From the NCBI GenBank assembly GCA_038251625.1, contig JBBSBE010000073.1, positions 1 through 19,671 of the forward strand: DNA of 19,671 bases, written 5' to 3'. The translations under genes were made by a program, and so were the position numbers. The stretch comes from JBBQXK01 sp038251625 (GTDB lineage: Bacteria > Pseudomonadota > Alphaproteobacteria > Rhodobacterales > Rhodobacteraceae). Numbering within the stretch: position 1 is the first letter of the stretch; every line of letters begins with the position of its first letter. This document shows, in pieces, positions 6,866 to 15,125 of this stretch. Below the pieces are notes generated by a model that worked only from the letters and a program-made list of their open reading frames with translations, had not been told where the DNA came from and made no database searches.

Positions 6866-8891
6866 TCCCTTCCTCGTTGCGGGCGTCGATGTCGGTGGTA
6901 CGTTCACCGATCTTGTCGTGCTGAACCCGGCCACCGGCGCCGTGACGCTGGCCAAGGTCCCTACCACGCTCGACCCCGCCACCGGGGGGCAGGCGCCCGG
7001 TGTGCTGGCCGCCTTTGACGCGGCGCAGGCGCCGCTGGCCGCGATGGCGCTGATCGTCCACGGCACCACCACGACAACGAACGCCGTGCTGGAGCGCAAA
7101 CTTGCCCGCACCGGCCTGATCACCACCCTGGGCTTTCGCGATGTGCTGGAACTTGGCCGCCGCACACGGCCCCACCCTTACGGCATGACCGGCAGCTTCA
7201 CGCCGGTGATCCCGCGCGACCTGCGGCTGGAGGTGCCCGAACGGATGGATGCGCGCGGCCGCATCCTGACACCGCTGGACGAAGCCGCCCTGCGCGAGGC
7301 CCTCGCCACCCTGATTGCCAAGGGCTGCGAAAGCCTCGTGATCCATTTCCTGCACAGCTACGCCAACCCCGCGCACGAGGCGCGGGCCGAGGCGGTCGCG
7401 CGCGAGGTCTGGCCCACCCCCTACATCACCGCAGGCCACCGCCTGCTTTCGGAAAGCCGCGAATACGAACGCGGCGTGACCGCCGCCGTCAACGCCGCCG
7501 TCCAGCCTTTGCTGGAACGCTACGTCACCAACCTTGCGGATTCACTGGCCAGCCGCGGCTATGCCCGCGATCTGCTGGTGATGAACGGCAACGGCGGGAT
7601 GGTTCCCGCCCGCAACGTGGCCGCCGAGGCGGTCAAGACCGTGATGTCCGGCCCCGCCTCTGGCGTCACCGCCGCCATCGCCACGGGGCGGCGGGCCGGA
7701 TTTGCGAACCTCATCACCTATGACATGGGCGGCACCTCCACCGATGTGGCGCTGATCCGCAACCATACGGCCCCCGTCTCGAACGAGATCGAGGTGGAAT
7801 ATGCCATGCCCATCCATGTGCCGATGGTCGATGTGCGCACGGTGGGCGCGGGTGGCGGATCGCTGGCGCGGCTCGATGGCGGGGGTCTTCTGCGCGTCGG
7901 CCCCGAAAGCGCAGGCTCTTACCCCGGCCCGATCTGCTATGGTCGCGGCGGCACAAGGCCTACGATATCGGACGCGAACCTCCTGCTCGGGCGCCTCCCC
8001 GCTGCCCGCTTCGGCAGCGCCGATGTCCGGCCCGCCTTCGCCACCCTCGGCGCAAACCTTGGCCTGGCGCCCGAAGCCGCTGCCGCCGCCGTGCTGCGTA
8101 TCGCCAACACCCATATGGCCGGCGCGATCCGCATGGTTTCCGTCTCGCTCGGCGCCGATCCGCGCGATTTCGCGCTTTTCGCCTTCGGCGGAGCAGGCCC
8201 CCTTCACGCCATGGACCTCGCGCGCGAACTGGCCATCCCCCGCGTCCTGATCCCCGCCCGCCCCGGCCTGACGAACGCCCTTGGCTGCGTCTGCGCCGAC
8301 CTGCGGCAGGACTTCGTGCAAACCCTGAACCGCCCGCTTTTCAGTCTCGAACAAGGCGAAATCCATAGCATCTTCGCCGCACAGGAGGCCGAGGGCCGCG
8401 CCCGCATCGCCGCCGCCGGGATCACCCTCACCGACACAACCACCGCCTTCGCAGCCGACATGCAGTTCGTCGGCCAGACCCACCTTCTGCGCGTGCCCTT
8501 GCCGAACGCCACCCCCACCCTGCAAGATCTGCAAGCCCGTTTTGAGGTCGCCTACCACGCCCGCTTCCGCGTCTCACTGCCCGAGATCCGCGCCAACCTC
8601 GTGACCCTCGTCACCACCGTCACCGGTCACCGCCCCGAGATGGACCTTTCGCGCCTCATCGACCCCGCAGGCCGCGCGTCCACCCTTGCAGAGGCCCGGA
8701 CCGGCACCCGCCCCGTGTGGTGGGACGACTGGCACGACACACCCGTCTACACCCGCGAACGCCTGCCCCTTGCCGCCACGCTTGCCGGTCCCGCCGTGCT
8801 GGAACAGATGGACACCACCATCCTGCTTTCCCCCGGCGATACCGCGCGGCAGGATGCGGATGGCAACCTGATCGTGGAGATCGGCACATGA
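6852..8891 (+). CDS. hyuA: Hydantoinase/5-oxoprolinase-type ATPase subunit HyuA
   Basis: The 679-residue subunit is of usual family length. The ASKHA-type phosphate motif GVDVGGTFTD is at 11-20, then HGTTTTTNAVLERK in the early region, VMSGPASGV, the second phosphate motif YDMGGTSTD (290-298), a VGAGGGSLA segment, and FGGAGPLHA further on. Proteins of this class phosphorylate a cyclic amide, lactam or ketone and act with a HyuB partner: 5-oxoprolinase, N-methylhydantoinase and acetophenone carboxylase are known members, so the substrate cannot be read from sequence. The start is ATG 6852, but AGGAG (6845-6849) is only 2 bases away; GTG 6858, with an 8-base spacer, is a credible alternative that shortens the protein by two residues. 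It overlaps the LivF gene and ends in ATGA with hyuB. Confidence 0.93.
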   Translation: MSVSDPFLVAGVDVGGTFTDLVVLNPATGAVTLAKVPTTLDPATGGQAPGVLAAFDAAQAPLAAMALIVHGTTTTTNAVLERKLARTGLITTLGFRDVLELGRRTRPHPYGMTGSFTPVIPRDLRLEVPERMDARGRILTPLDEAALREALATLIAKGCESLVIHFLHSYANPAHEARAEAVAREVWPTPYITAGHRLLSESREYERGVTAAVNAAVQPLLERYVTNLADSLASRGYARDLLVMNGNGGMVPARNVAAEAVKTVMSGPASGVTAAIATGRRAGFANLITYDMGGTSTDVALIRNHTAPVSNEIEVEYAMPIHVPMVDVRTVGAGGGSLARLDGGGLLRVGPESAGSYPGPICYGRGGTRPTISDANLLLGRLPAARFGSADVRPAFATLGANLGLAPEAAAAAVLRIANTHMAGAIRMVSVSLGADPRDFALFAFGGAGPLHAMDLARELAIPRVLIPARPGLTNALGCVCADLRQDFVQTLNRPLFSLEQGEIHSIFAAQEAEGRARIAAAGITLTDTTTAFAADMQFVGQTHLLRVPLPNATPTLQDLQARFEVAYHARFRVSLPEIRANLVTLVTTVTGHRPEMDLSRLIDPAGRASTLAEARTGTRPVWWDDWHDTPVYTRERLPLAATLAGPAVLEQMDTTILLSPGDTARQDADGNLIVEIGT

Positions 8892-10588
8892 TCGACCCCA
8901 TCACCCTTGCCGTCATCCAGGCGGGCCTGCAGCAGGTCTGCGACGAGATGGACCTGACCTTCTCGCGCGCCGCCTTCTCGCCTGTCATTGCCGAGGCCGA
9001 CGACCGTTCCGACGGCCTCTACGACGCCACCGATGGTTCGCTCATCGCCCAGGGTGCGCGCGGCCTGCCCGTCTTTGTTGGCACGATGCAGTTCTCCACC
9101 CGCCATCTGATCGAACGCATCGCCAGCGGTGAAACCCTGCCGCCCGAGGAAGGCGACATCTACATCGTCAACGACCCTTACCTTGGCGGCACCCACCTGA
9201 TGGACGTGCGCTTCGCCATGCCGTTCTGGCGCGGGGGCCGCATCTTCTGCTGGCTCTCCAACACCGGCCACTGGCCCGATACCGGCGGCGCGGTGCCCGG
9301 CGGGTTTTCCGCCAGCGCGCGCGAGGCGGAACAGGAAGGGCTGCGCCTGCCGCCGGTCAAGCTGTTCAAGAAGGGCAGGATCGACCCTGAAATCTGGTCG
9401 ATCATCAGATCGAACATCCGCGTCTCGGATCAGCGCATCGGCGACGTGGAGGCGCAGCGTGCCGCCCTTCTGGTGGGGGCCGAGCGTCTGGCTGCGCTGA
9501 TGGATCGCTACGGCGATGAAACCGTCGCGCAGGCCATCGCCGAAATGCGCACCCTCGCAGCGCGCCAGATGCGGGCGGAACTCGCCGCCATCCCCCAAGG
9601 CGCCTACAGCGCCAAGGCGTTTCTTGATAGCGACGGGGTGGTGAATGAACCCCTGACCATCGCGCTCACCATCACCCGTACCGAAGACGGCCTGATTGCC
9701 GATTTCTCCGGCTCGTCCCCACCCTGCCTTGGCCCGATGAACTCGGTCCGCGCTACCACCTTCTCCTCGGTCTACCTTGCCCTTCGCCACATCTTCCCCG
9801 ATGTGCCCCTGTCGGCGGGCGCGTTCGAGCCCATCACCATCACCGGCATCGAAGGCACCTTCCTTGACGCCCACTACCCCCGTCCCGTCTCGGGCTGCGC
9901 CGCGGAAGTATCCCAGCGCATCGCGGAAGCCGTCTTCGCCGCCCTCGTCCAGGCCATCCCGACCCGCGTGACCGCCGCACCCGCGGGCACCTCGGGCAAC
10001 TTCGGCCTTGGCGGCTGGGATCCGGAACGCCAGCGCGGCTATGTGATGTACCAGATATCGGGCGGCGGCTACGGTGGCAGCGCGCAAGGCGACGGGATCG
10101 CCAACGGTTGCTCAACCATCGGCATCTCCAAGGCCCCGCCGGTCGAGATCATGGAACAGCTCTACCCCGTGCTCTACCGTCGCTACGCTCTGCACGAAGG
10201 ATCGGGTGGCGCGGGGCAGCATCGCGGCGGATTTGGCCTTGATTACGAGATCGAGCTTTTGCGCGGCGAGGCGCGGGCGAGCTTTGTGATGGATCATGGC
10301 CGCACTGGCCCGCAAGGTGCGCTCGGCGGTGGCGATGGCGCGGTGAACCGGGTCGAGGTCATACGCGGCGGCACCGTGATGGTGCCCGAGCATCTGTCGA
10401 AAGCGCAGGACATTGCCCTTGGCCCCGGTGATCGGGTGCGCGTGCGGACCCCCGGTGGCGGCGGCTACGGCGATCCGCTTGCCCGCGATCCCGCCCGTCT
10501 GGCAGAAGACGTGGCATTGGGCCGCTACAGCCCGGACAGGGCGGCGGCACTTTTTGGCGCGCCAGTGCCAGCGGCGAAACAGCCATAG
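8888..10588 (+). CDS. hyuB: Hydantoinase/5-oxoprolinase-type subunit HyuB
   Basis: The 566-residue protein starts at ATG 8888 in an ATGA overlap with hyuA. Family features are DPITLAVIQAGLQQVCDEM at the N-terminus, YIVNDPYLGGTHLMD (92-106), SNTGHWPDTGG soon after, the PRPVSGCAAEVSQR stretch in the second half, and the closing RTPGGGGYGDP. HyuB proteins pair with HyuA to complete an ATP-dependent amide-opening or carboxylating enzyme. Residues that coordinate metal in studied relatives may include the Asp and His of the NDPYLGGTH segment. It is the last gene of the importer-enzyme operon; the next gene is 321 bases away. The protein is intact, with no frameshift. Substrate is unassigned. Confidence 0.93.
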   Translation: MIDPITLAVIQAGLQQVCDEMDLTFSRAAFSPVIAEADDRSDGLYDATDGSLIAQGARGLPVFVGTMQFSTRHLIERIASGETLPPEEGDIYIVNDPYLGGTHLMDVRFAMPFWRGGRIFCWLSNTGHWPDTGGAVPGGFSASAREAEQEGLRLPPVKLFKKGRIDPEIWSIIRSNIRVSDQRIGDVEAQRAALLVGAERLAALMDRYGDETVAQAIAEMRTLAARQMRAELAAIPQGAYSAKAFLDSDGVVNEPLTIALTITRTEDGLIADFSGSSPPCLGPMNSVRATTFSSVYLALRHIFPDVPLSAGAFEPITITGIEGTFLDAHYPRPVSGCAAEVSQRIAEAVFAALVQAIPTRVTAAPAGTSGNFGLGGWDPERQRGYVMYQISGGGYGGSAQGDGIANGCSTIGISKAPPVEIMEQLYPVLYRRYALHEGSGGAGQHRGGFGLDYEIELLRGEARASFVMDHGRTGPQGALGGGDGAVNRVEVIRGGTVMVPEHLSKAQDIALGPGDRVRVRTPGGGGYGDPLARDPARLAEDVALGRYSPDRAAALFGAPVPAAKQP

Positions 10589-10909
10589 ACCGAATCACTG
10601 CGCGCACAACCCAGAGATATTCGGCCATCGGTTCGATACAATCCAGGGTAGTGCATCTTTGGATCGCGCCGCGCTGCAGAATGCCGGCGTCAATTCCGCC
10701 CCGGATCGGCGACAATCGGCTGCCTCGGCGCCCATTTGCCGTTATGTTAGGCACTTGATGACAAATCTCAGCGCCCTCTGATAGAACAGGCGGTGACTGT
10801 GTCGCGTTCCAAGGCATCCTGCAGGGGCCGAGAGAGGGTCGCGGACGAAAAGTAACCATTGCCATGCCGCATCGCGTCATGGGGAGCAGACGTGCGGAGA
10901 GCCAGATTG
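10589..10909. other. 321-base intergenic region before the polysaccharide locus
   Basis: No convincing gene lies here. Immediately after hyuB a weak 6-base stem (10590-10595 with 10619-10624) has a 23-base loop and no T tract, so I do not call a terminator. A short dyad TGCC-N9-GGCA begins near 10737. TTGATG (10755-10760) could be a -35 box, but no good -10 is suitably spaced. The promoter of the downstream dehydratase gene must lie here or be read-through from hyuB. An in-frame TTG at 10859 would extend the dehydratase by 17 residues without recognisable similarity. Confidence 0.5.
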
Positions 10910-12838
10910 ATGCAGGGATTGCCGGCGATCAGAAAGGCATTGTTCGCTTTCGTCAGCCATCTTTCGCGCAGCCAGAAACGGGGAATGCTGCTTTCCCTCG
11001 ATGCGCTCAGCGCGCCGGTCGCACTTTTGATCGCGGCGCTGATCGTCCGGGCGTCGCTGCCGGGCGATGCGGCCCCGGCCAGTCTGATGCTTTATCTGCC
11101 GCTTGTGGCGGCCTTCGCGGCCGGGGCTTCAGCCCTGTGCGGGCTGCACCGGATCAAGCTCAACGCCTTTGAATCCCGCGCCATCATGCGGGCCCTCGTG
11201 GCGGCGGCGCTGGTAACGCTTGCCTTCGCTGCGGTCGCAATGCGCCCGGGGCTCGCCTGGCAGCACACCGGGGTGATCCTGTTCGGTCTGTTGTATTTCC
11301 TGCTCTCCGTCGGCGCACGGCTTGCCGTCCTGCCCTTGCTGATGTGGGTCCTGCGCTTTGGCCTGACGCGCAAGCGCGTGCTGATCTACGGCGCGGGCAA
11401 CACCGGGCTGCAGCTTGCCGCAGCACTCGGCAACCACGAAAGCATCGCCCCCGTTGCCTTTGTGGATGACAACGTCGGCCTGCAGGGAATGTCGGTCGCG
11501 GGCCTGCGCATCTGGTCGTCCGATCGCATCGCGGACCTGACCCGCAGCCATGATGTGGATCGGGTGATCCTTGCCATGCCGTCCGTGCCGCTGCCCCAGC
11601 AGGTGCAGATCGCCCGACGGCTCGAGGCGATGGGGCTTGTCGTCATGTCGGTGCCGTCCTTCGCGCAACTGATCGGGGAAGAGGCGCTGATCGACACGAT
11701 CACCCACGTGGCGCCCGGCCGCTTTCTGGGCCGCCGCCAGCTGGATGACAACGTGCTGCCGGGCGCCCGGGCCTACCGCGACCGCGTGGTTCTGGTCTCG
11801 GGTGCGGGCGGGTCGGTCGGTTCCGAGCTTTGCCGCCAGGTGCTGACCATGCGGCCCCGGCGCCTCGTGCTCTTCGAGGTCAGCGAGATCGCGCTTTATA
11901 CCATCCACCGTGAACTGGAAGAACTGACCGCCGACCTCGCGATCGAGATTGTCGCGGTCTTGGGCTCCACCACGGATTCCCGGATGGCCCGCGCGGTGAT
12001 GCGCGATTACGGGGTCGAGGTGGTGCTTCACGCAGCCGCCTACAAACACGTGCCGCTGGTCGAGGCCAATCCCATCGCGGGCCTCGCCAACAACGTGCTT
12101 GGCACCCGCACCATCGGCGACGCCGCGCATGAGGCGGGGGTGAAGCGCTTCGTGTTCGTCTCGACAGACAAGGCGGTGCGGCCGATCAACGTGATGGGGG
12201 CATCGAAGCGGCTGGCTGAACTGGTGATCCAGGATCTGGCGCGACGCTCGCACGGGACCGTCTTTTCGATGGTGCGGTTCGGCAATGTGCTGGGCTCATC
12301 CGGCTCGGTCATTCCACTTTTCAAGGAACAGATCGCGCGTGGCGGCCCGGTGACGCTGACGCATGAAGATGTCACGCGCTACTTCATGACCATCGCGGAA
12401 GCCGCGCGGCTGGTTCTGCTGGCGGGCTCTTTGCCCGAGCAGCCCTCGTCAGAAAGCCGGTCCTGTGGGGGGGATGTTTTCGTGCTGGACATGGGCACCC
12501 CGGTCCGCATCCGCGACCTTGCGGTGCAGATGATCGAAGCGGCGGGCTATTCGGTACGCGATGACGAGAACCCCGAGGGCGATATCGAAATCGTGGTGAC
12601 GGGCCTGCGCCGCGGCGAAAAGCTGCACGAGGAATTGCTGATCGGCGAAGGAATGGTCACCACGCCGCATCCCAAGATCCTGCGCGCGCAGGAAAGCTGC
12701 CTGTCGGAACTGCAAATGGCGGCCTGCCTGCGGGCACTGCGGGCGGCCATCGCCTCGGGCGATGCCGATGCCGCGCGCGCCGTCATCTTCGATTATGTGG
12801 AAGGCTATCCCGAACAGCCTGTGGTTGCCGCGCAATAG
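10910..12838 (+). CDS. Membrane-anchored nucleoside-diphosphate-sugar dehydratase/epimerase, FlaA1/WbpM/CapD type
   Basis: The 642-residue protein starts at ATG 10910, with GGAG at 10896-10899. Four N-terminal membrane segments lie about 29-50, 57-79, 92-112 and 119-148. A first Rossmann-like domain has GAGNTG (161-166) in the CoA_binding_3 position. The catalytic short-chain-dehydrogenase domain has SGAGGSVGSE (297-306) for NAD(P). T419-D420-K421 is the catalytic trio known from PglF/WbpM-type 4,6-dehydratases. NVMGASK (427-433) has Met where ordinary dehydrogenases have the catalytic Tyr, as in other members of this group. The family makes 4-keto-6-deoxy UDP-sugars at the inner membrane for surface polysaccharides or glycans. 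It precedes yjbH and yjbF, which supports a role in exopolysaccharide. The exact sugar is unknown. Confidence 0.9.
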   Translation: MQGLPAIRKALFAFVSHLSRSQKRGMLLSLDALSAPVALLIAALIVRASLPGDAAPASLMLYLPLVAAFAAGASALCGLHRIKLNAFESRAIMRALVAAALVTLAFAAVAMRPGLAWQHTGVILFGLLYFLLSVGARLAVLPLLMWVLRFGLTRKRVLIYGAGNTGLQLAAALGNHESIAPVAFVDDNVGLQGMSVAGLRIWSSDRIADLTRSHDVDRVILAMPSVPLPQQVQIARRLEAMGLVVMSVPSFAQLIGEEALIDTITHVAPGRFLGRRQLDDNVLPGARAYRDRVVLVSGAGGSVGSELCRQVLTMRPRRLVLFEVSEIALYTIHRELEELTADLAIEIVAVLGSTTDSRMARAVMRDYGVEVVLHAAAYKHVPLVEANPIAGLANNVLGTRTIGDAAHEAGVKRFVFVSTDKAVRPINVMGASKRLAELVIQDLARRSHGTVFSMVRFGNVLGSSGSVIPLFKEQIARGGPVTLTHEDVTRYFMTIAEAARLVLLAGSLPEQPSSESRSCGGDVFVLDMGTPVRIRDLAVQMIEAAGYSVRDDENPEGDIEIVVTGLRRGEKLHEELLIGEGMVTTPHPKILRAQESCLSELQMAACLRALRAAIASGDADAARAVIFDYVEGYPEQPVVAAQ

Positions 12839-12879
12839 CTGCGCACCAACTGCAGCGCGGGGCGCTTGTCGGTTGCCGC

Positions 12880-12905
12880 GCGCCCGGGCGCACCGTAAGA
12901 CGGTG
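12880..12905 (+). promoter_or_regulatory. Palindrome and small hairpin before the YjbH-type gene
   Basis: In the 85-base gap, GCGCCCGGGCGC (12880-12891) is a perfect 12-base palindrome. It is followed by CACCGT-AAG-ACGGTG (12891-12905), a 6-base-pair stem with a 3-base loop. The hairpin ends 4 bases before the AGAGG ribosome-binding sequence (12910-12914). It might modulate translation or be incidental in G+C-rich DNA. No promoter is evident, so the YjbH-type gene is probably co-transcribed with the dehydratase. Confidence 0.3.
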
Positions 12906-12923
12906 ACCAAGAGGTACACCAAG

Positions 12924-15125
12924 ATGCCAAAGCCAAAGCCAGTTTCACGCCGCACCCTGCGTCATGGGCTGGCCGCCGTCGGATTGGCGGGCATTGTTGC
13001 GACCGTCGCAACGGCACAAACCGGGCGCCCCACGCTGAATTTCTATGGCGCGACGGGCCTGATCGACATGCCCTCGGGCGAGGCGCAGGACGATGGCGCC
13101 CTGTCGATCAGCCTGTCCAGCTTTGGCGGGATCAGCCGCCAGACGCTGTCGTTCCAGATCACGCCCCGCCTGTCGGGCAGCTTCCGCTTTCTGGGTGTGA
13201 AAGACTGGAACCGGCTGTTCTGCCCGCCAGATTGCGGCGGCACGAACCAGTTCGACACCTACTATGACCGCAGCTTCGACCTGCGCTATCAGGTTTTCAC
13301 CGAAGGCAAGCTGCGCCCCGCCGTCACCATCGGCCTGCAGGATTTCGCAGGCACAGGCGTGCTGTCGGGCGAATACATCGCCGCCACCAAGACGCTGGCC
13401 CCGGGCCTCAAAGCCACGGCGGGCTTGGGCTGGGGACGGCTGGGCAGCTACAAATCCATCGGATCCCCCTTCGGTGACCGCCCGGATATCGACGTGGGCT
13501 TTGGTGGCAACTTCAACACCGATACCTGGTTCCGTGGCCCCGCCGCGCCCTTCGGCGGCATCGAGTGGCAACCGAATGATCGCTGGGGCTTCAAGGCCGA
13601 ATACTCCAGCGACGCCTACACCGAAGAGGCCGGCACCCGCGGCGTGTTCGACCGCAAGAGCCCGCTCAACTTCGGCGTCGAATACACCCCCGTCCCCGGC
13701 ACCCGCATCGGCGCCTACTACCTTTACGGCACCGAGGTCGGCATCGCCGCCCATATCATCCTGAACCCAAAGGAACGCCCCTCGGGCGGCATCGCGGGCA
13801 CCGCGCCCCTGCCCGTCGCCCCCCGCGCAACCGGGTGGAGCGCCGCGAACGTCAGCGATGAGGCGACCCGGTCGCAGGGCAGCCAGCTTGCCAAGCTTCT
13901 TGCGCCCGATGGCATCCGCGTCGAGGGGTTCACCTCGGACGGGCGCGTGGCAGAGCTTCGCATCCGCAACACCCGCATCGATGCCGGGCCGCAGGCCATC
14001 GGTCGCAGCGCACGCGCCATGACCCGCGTGCTGCCCCCGGCGGTGGAGACGTTCCGCATCGTATCGGTGGTCGAAGGCGTGCCCGCCTCGGCTGTCACCA
14101 TCCGCCGGACCGATCTGGAAACGCTGGAATTTGCCGCCGATGCGTCGGGCGCCCTGCGGCCCCGCGTCGATATCAGCGCCGCCACCGCACGGATCGGTGC
14201 GGGCGCCTATCGTGACCCGGCGCTTTATCCGGCCCTCTCGTGGTCGCTCGGCCCCTACAACCGCCTGCGCGTGTTTGACCAGAACGATCCCTTCAAGATC
14301 GATGTCGGCGTGCGTGGCACCGTCCGCTATGATCTGGCCCCCGGCCTGTCGCTTGACGCGTCCGTGACGCAAAAGGTTGCCGGCAACCTTGATGACCGCC
14401 CGCCGATCCCGGTGCGAGGGCGCCTGCAGCCCGTGCGCTCGGCCGTCTATGTCTATGACCGCGACGGCACCACCGCGGTAGAGCGGTTGCAGCTAAGCTG
14501 GAAGGGCAAGCTGGGGCAGGATCTCTATGGCCGGGTGACGGTCGGCTATCTGGAACGGATGTTCGGCGGCGTCTCAACCGAGGTGCTGTGGAAACCCGTG
14601 GGCAGCCGCCTCGCCCTTGGGGCCGAGGTCAACTATGTGGCCCAGCGCAACCCCGATGGCGGTTTCGGCTTCGATCTGCCGCTGGATATCTACGAAGATG
14701 ACGGCGCCCCGCGCAGCGGCCCCTCGTCCTACAAAGTCGCCACCGGCCATATCTCGGCCTATTACCAGATGGCACAGGGCTTCAACCTGCAGCTGGATGC
14801 GGGCCGCTATCTGGCGGGCGATGTGGGGGCCACGCTGACAGTCCAGCGCGAATTTGCCAACGGCTGGCGTGTCGGTGCCTTCGCCACCAAGACGAACGTG
14901 TCAGACGAGGATTTCGGATCGGGTTCGTTCGACAAGGGGATCACGCTGGAAGTGCCCTTCGCCTGGGTCCTGGGCAAGCCGACCCAGCGCACGACCTCGA
15001 CCACCCTTCGCCCCTTCGGTCGCGATGGCGGCGCGCGGCTCGACGTCAGCGGTCGGCTGTACGAAGATCTGCGCGACTATCAGGAACCCCAGCTTGACCT
15101 GCGCTGGGGGAGGTTCTGGAAATGA
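12924..15125 (+). CDS. YjbH-type outer-membrane exopolysaccharide protein
   Basis: This is a 733-residue protein from ATG 12924, with AGAGG (12910-12914) 9 bases upstream; GTG 12903 is a less likely start. The signal peptide has SRR near residues 8-10, a hydrophobic core and cleavage near ATA|QT (31/32). The mature N-terminus PTLNFYGATGLIDMPSGEA is typical of YjbH proteins, which resemble an outer-membrane beta-barrel. Alternating strands continue through the protein. The C-terminal half carries the family-like PVRGRLQPVRSAVYVYDRDG and WKPVGSRLALGAEVNYV regions, and the protein ends with aromatic residues. In Escherichia coli, yjbEFGH is linked to exopolysaccharide production. The stop overlaps the YjbF-type gene as ATGA. 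The dehydratase upstream would supply precursor. The role in export is inferred. Confidence 0.88.
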   Translation: MPKPKPVSRRTLRHGLAAVGLAGIVATVATAQTGRPTLNFYGATGLIDMPSGEAQDDGALSISLSSFGGISRQTLSFQITPRLSGSFRFLGVKDWNRLFCPPDCGGTNQFDTYYDRSFDLRYQVFTEGKLRPAVTIGLQDFAGTGVLSGEYIAATKTLAPGLKATAGLGWGRLGSYKSIGSPFGDRPDIDVGFGGNFNTDTWFRGPAAPFGGIEWQPNDRWGFKAEYSSDAYTEEAGTRGVFDRKSPLNFGVEYTPVPGTRIGAYYLYGTEVGIAAHIILNPKERPSGGIAGTAPLPVAPRATGWSAANVSDEATRSQGSQLAKLLAPDGIRVEGFTSDGRVAELRIRNTRIDAGPQAIGRSARAMTRVLPPAVETFRIVSVVEGVPASAVTIRRTDLETLEFAADASGALRPRVDISAATARIGAGAYRDPALYPALSWSLGPYNRLRVFDQNDPFKIDVGVRGTVRYDLAPGLSLDASVTQKVAGNLDDRPPIPVRGRLQPVRSAVYVYDRDGTTAVERLQLSWKGKLGQDLYGRVTVGYLERMFGGVSTEVLWKPVGSRLALGAEVNYVAQRNPDGGFGFDLPLDIYEDDGAPRSGPSSYKVATGHISAYYQMAQGFNLQLDAGRYLAGDVGATLTVQREFANGWRVGAFATKTNVSDEDFGSGSFDKGITLEVPFAWVLGKPTQRTTSTTLRPFGRDGGARLDVSGRLYEDLRDYQEPQLDLRWGRFWK

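Noticed and set aside
4565..10588. Whether the Liv-type genes should be named as a leucine transporter
   Set aside because: The Liv families transport many solutes (urea, amides, aromatic acids); coupling to hyuAB argues against naming leucine as substrate.
10590..10624. Rho-independent terminator after hyuB
   Set aside because: Only a 6-base stem with a 23-base loop and no T tract.
10750..10763. Possible sigma54 promoter (GGCAC...) before the dehydratase gene
   Set aside because: The second element at the required 12-base distance is CA rather than GC, so the essential -12 dinucleotide is missing.
12945..14372. 475-residue minus-strand open frame opposite the YjbH-type gene
   Set aside because: Antisense of a recognised gene; low-complexity Gly/Ala/Arg composition and no ribosome-binding support.
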